Shown here: positions 61,408 to 64,000 of the stretch, one piece after another | Position numbering within the stretch: position 1 is the stretch's first letter | Layout: every line of letters begins with the position of its first letter | Translations under genes and position numbers: made by a program | Source of the DNA: Helicobacter ailurogastricus | GTDB lineage: Bacteria; Campylobacterota; Campylobacteria; Campylobacterales; Helicobacteraceae | Reading direction: 5' to 3' | Length of the DNA stretch: 64,000 nt | Assembly (NCBI RefSeq): GCF_001282945.1 | Contig: NZ_CDMG01000004.1 | Coordinates: 108,582 to 172,581 of the forward strand | The notes under the pieces: model-generated | The model's input: the letters and a program-made list of their open reading frames with translations, nothing else | Databases searched by the model: none | What the model was told of the DNA's origin: nothing

Positions 61408-63755
61408 TGCTGCGCCTTTTTAGTCTGCTGTTGGCCTTTTTTCCCTTTTTAAGCGCCCTAGATTTGAGCGTGACTAATGGGAGGGAAAAAAACACCAATT
61501 TTGCAACCCTGACGCTCACCAATGACAAACCCTTTGCTTGTGATTTCATGAAATACCCCCAAGAAGAGGTCATCTGCACCATCAACTCCACCCCCAAAGT
61601 CGGCTTCATGCCCTTTAAGACAGAGTTTTTTGAAGTGTCCTATACAATGAAAAATTTTATTTTCTATTTACACATCAAACCCAAATTCCAAGAAGCGTTG
61701 TTTGCACTCCCCTTTGATTACAAGCAGAGCATCCCGATTCAAAAACTCCAACTTAAAGCCTCTAAAGTGTGGCAGGTGGTGGGCTTTCGCGACAAAATCC
61801 CCTTTCTAACACCCAAAGACCCCGCCGCCCCTAGCAACATAGGCTTAAACTTTCCCATTCTCATCAAGGGAGCGCAAACCCCCTATATCCAAGAGCTGGG
61901 TGTGGATAACAAGCCCCTGACCTATTCTAAAGGCCAAGACCTAGAAGAGTATTTGGCCTTAAAACAGCTCATGAAAAGCGGCAACTACATAGAAGCCCTA
62001 GATGCGATCAGCCGTATTTTTAGACTCCACCCCAAGAGCATTTTTAATAAAGATTTATACTTTTATGAGATTGTCGCCTTAAACAAGCTCAAAAAAAAGC
62101 AAGAATTAACAATCCAAGTCGCCACACAATGGCTCAAGCTCTACCCCTCAGACTCCCAAGTCCCCTATGTGCTCTACATGCTGGGCGACACTTATAGCCA
62201 AATCGACTACACCGCCCAAGCCACAGAGGTCTATGATCGCATCATCAACGAATACCCCGACAACCGCTACGCTCCCCTAGCCCGCATGCACCTAGCCGAG
62301 CAAGCCGCCAATGGCGGGGATCGCTCCGGCGCGCTCACCCTCTTTCAAAAGGCTTACAGCACAGCCAAAGACATGGAAAGTGCGAGCCAAATCGCCTTTA
62401 ACTGGGGGGTTTTTGATTTAGCCAATGGGGGCAAAAACGCCGCTTTGATTTTAAATAAAATCATCTATGGCAACCCCGAGTATTTGATGAAAAACCCCAT
62501 CAAATCCTATGATTTGCTCATCGCCTTAAAAACCCACGCCATATTCGACACGGCCATTAAAATCGCCACTTTGCTTTCCCATCAAAATAGCGACACCAAT
62601 ATCCAAGAAAAATCCGCTTTTGAGCTGGGGTTGCTTTATGCTAAGAACAACCAGCCCAACGAAGCCCACTTTGCAAATTTAGAATACCTAGACAACTACA
62701 CAAACATGGTTCATATCACCTTAGTCAAGGCCAGAGACGAACAAGTCTTGTTTGCCATGCACGGGGATTATCAAGAAAAGCTAAACCGCTACAACCAAAT
62801 TTTAAAAGACTATCCTAAAACCTCCAAAGAGTACCAAAAAGCCCTAGAATATAAAGCCGAATTGTTTGTAGAGCGCCGCTATTATTCGCAGGTGCTCGAT
62901 CTAGATCTTCCTAAAGACTCGCCTGCCATGCAAGAAGCCCTAGTCCAACAAGGCCGCAAAGCCTTAAGAGAAGCCGACTGCAAAAGCTTTAACACCTACT
63001 TAGTGCGCATGCAAAAAGTCGATCCCCATGCCTTTGACAATGAGGAGCAAATCCAAGCCTTTGATTGTTTGTATGAAAGTGCCCTCTATGACAAGGCGGG
63101 CATTTTTTCTAGCAGTGCTTTAAAGGGCAAGCCTATCGATAGACTCGCATGGCTTTACAGACAGGGGCGCAACCTCTACGCTTTAAACGATTTTTCTAAC
63201 TCTTTGCTCGCATCTAAAGACGCGATGGCCTTAGCAAATCTTGCCAAACAACCCAAATATGACGACATCGCTTTCACCGTGTTTTTAGATTATATGAAAA
63301 CCAACAACCCCGAGGAAGCCTTTAAAATTTACCAAAAGTTGCAAGAAAAGTTTAAAGACGATGAGCGCATGATCGAGGTCTATGCCTTGCTTTTACAGAG
63401 CGAACAGCGGGGCAAGAACAACCCCACAACCTTAGAAGTCTATGCCAAAAGCCTCATGGCCTTGCAAAAACGCTATGAAAACGACAGCTACACCCCCTAC
63501 GCCCAAAACCAGCTCATCAGTGCCCTAAGTCGGGAGGGTAAAATTGAGGAAGCCTTAAAACAAAGCAATGCGCTGCTGGCCCTAAAACTTGAGCCCAAAG
63601 AGCGCCAACATGCCCTTTACAACAAGGCAACTTTGTTGCGCCAAAGGGATGATAAAGAGGGAGCTAAAAAGGCTTTTCAAGCTTGTATAGCCATCAAACA
63701 CCCCTCAGCTTGGAGAGATTTATGCCAACAGGCTCTAGATTTATTTAAACCCTAG
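61407..63755 (+). CDS. pflA: Paralysed flagella protein PflA
   Basis: A periplasmic protein of about 782 residues, needed for flagellar rotation in Campylobacter and Helicobacter, where it forms part of the periplasmic motor scaffold with PflB. Signal peptide: LRLFSLLLAFFPFLSALD. A beta-rich N-terminal domain (to about residue 170) is followed by many TPR-like helical pairs (YVLYMLGDTYSQIDYTAQA, NRYAPLARMHLAEQAA, ALYDKAGIF, KQSNALLALKLEPKERQHAL). ATG 61407 is used rather than the TTG one codon earlier. Its place after nuoN is the same in H. pylori. Confidence 0.9.
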   Translation: MLRLFSLLLAFFPFLSALDLSVTNGREKNTNFATLTLTNDKPFACDFMKYPQEEVICTINSTPKVGFMPFKTEFFEVSYTMKNFIFYLHIKPKFQEALFALPFDYKQSIPIQKLQLKASKVWQVVGFRDKIPFLTPKDPAAPSNIGLNFPILIKGAQTPYIQELGVDNKPLTYSKGQDLEEYLALKQLMKSGNYIEALDAISRIFRLHPKSIFNKDLYFYEIVALNKLKKKQELTIQVATQWLKLYPSDSQVPYVLYMLGDTYSQIDYTAQATEVYDRIINEYPDNRYAPLARMHLAEQAANGGDRSGALTLFQKAYSTAKDMESASQIAFNWGVFDLANGGKNAALILNKIIYGNPEYLMKNPIKSYDLLIALKTHAIFDTAIKIATLLSHQNSDTNIQEKSAFELGLLYAKNNQPNEAHFANLEYLDNYTNMVHITLVKARDEQVLFAMHGDYQEKLNRYNQILKDYPKTSKEYQKALEYKAELFVERRYYSQVLDLDLPKDSPAMQEALVQQGRKALREADCKSFNTYLVRMQKVDPHAFDNEEQIQAFDCLYESALYDKAGIFSSSALKGKPIDRLAWLYRQGRNLYALNDFSNSLLASKDAMALANLAKQPKYDDIAFTVFLDYMKTNNPEEAFKIYQKLQEKFKDDERMIEVYALLLQSEQRGKNNPTTLEVYAKSLMALQKRYENDSYTPYAQNQLISALSREGKIEEALKQSNALLALKLEPKERQHALYNKATLLRQRDDKEGAKKAFQACIAIKHPSAWRDLCQQALDLFKP

Positions 63756-63760
63756 TACGC

Positions 63761-63766
63761 TACAAT
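63761..63766 (+). promoter_or_regulatory. Candidate -10 box after pflA
   Basis: TACAAT lies 33 bases before the GTG of the broken synthase gene. Confidence 0.35.
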
Positions 63767-63798
63767 CTGCGGGTTTTTATTAAAACAGAGAGCCACAC

Positions 63799-64000
63799 GT
63801 GCAATTTTCCTTAGATTCTAGACAAATTGGCTTAGATCACCCGCCCTTAGTGGTGGCTAAAGTGGGGATCAACCGCTTCTTTAGCCGTGCGCTTAAGCGC
63901 GATGGCGCAACTCTCTGAGGCTTTCTCCGGTGTGCTCGTGGGTCTGAGTGATCACACCCTGAATAACGCCCCCGATCTCTTCTTTGGGACCAACATCGCT
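63799..64000 (+). pseudogene. Broken NeuB/PseI-type nonulosonic acid synthase (continues past window)
   Basis: A GTG at 63799 opens LDSRQIGLDHPPLVVAKVGIN, close to the N-terminus of sialic/pseudaminic acid synthases (normally ...VVAEIGINHNG). The match then breaks: the frame ends at a TGA (63916) after 39 codons. From 63902, in another frame, sequence resumes with SEAFSGVLVGLSDHTL, the strand-and-loop found roughly 200 residues further on in such enzymes (GLSDHT). So most of the catalytic barrel has been deleted and the frame broken. The rest lies outside the window. Family assignment is from these two motifs. Confidence 0.6.

Overview
The window is chromosomal DNA from an epsilonproteobacterium, almost certainly a gastric Helicobacter other than H. 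pylori. The evidence is the gene content (Hof- and Hop-type outer membrane proteins, Maf flagellin glycosylation factor, HtrA, catalase-like protein, PflA) and gene orders I recognise from H. pylori: ndk-yceD-rpmF-plsX-fabH, lpxF-wecA-pdxJ-pdxA, aguB-NhaC-like-MATE, htrA-amino-acid permease, and a nuoA-to-nuoN operon followed by pflA. Unlike H. pylori it keeps a complete selenocysteine-containing formate dehydrogenase and a full-length selA. No tRNA, rRNA, insertion sequence or CRISPR array was found; one RNA gene (rnpB) is present. Species cannot be fixed from the sequence alone.

Layout. 1-4.4 kb: end of gltX, a Hof-type porin, and manC-gmd for GDP-mannose/GDP-4-keto-6-deoxymannose. 4.3-10.2 kb (minus): a polyamine and transport cluster speA-aguB-small secreted protein-NhaC-like antiporter-MATE. 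10.3-16.7 kb: selA, a chemoreceptor, and the lpxF-like/wecA-pdxJ-pdxA block. 16.7-24.1 kb (minus): a GT8 glycosyltransferase split by a 7-bp repeat, then the formate dehydrogenase genes (fdhC, fdhB, Sec-fdhA, TAT-target peptide, TorD chaperone) overlapping guaC. 24.1-28.2 kb: ansB, then ndk-yceD-rpmF-plsX-fabH. 28.2-32.3 kb: accessory DNA, visibly richer in A/T, holding a decayed restriction-modification-like gene and an intact three-gene operon (DUF262 protein, ABC-type ATPase, PLD-like protein) that I propose is an uncharacterised defence system. 32.6-34.2 kb: rnpB, rsmH and an FtsL-like gene. 34.2-48.4 kb: maf, htrA, permease, CopD-like protein, sppA, MFS transporter, a lipoprotein behind long poly-G/poly-T tracts, rsmE, catalase-like protein, Hop-type protein, terC and ttcA. 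48.5-63.8 kb: the complex I operon and pflA. 63.8-64 kb: start of a broken NeuB/PseI-type synthase gene.

How the genes work together. Formate oxidised by the periplasmic Fdh complex and electrons entering the NuoE/NuoF-less complex I both feed the quinone pool; SelA supplies the selenocysteine needed by FdhA. SpeA and AguB are two of the three steps from arginine to putrescine. ManC/Gmd, WecA, the LpxF-like phosphatase and the GT8 enzyme act on the cell envelope, and several surface loci carry repeat tracts suited to phase variation (7-bp repeat in the GT8 gene; G16/T10/G17 before the lipoprotein).
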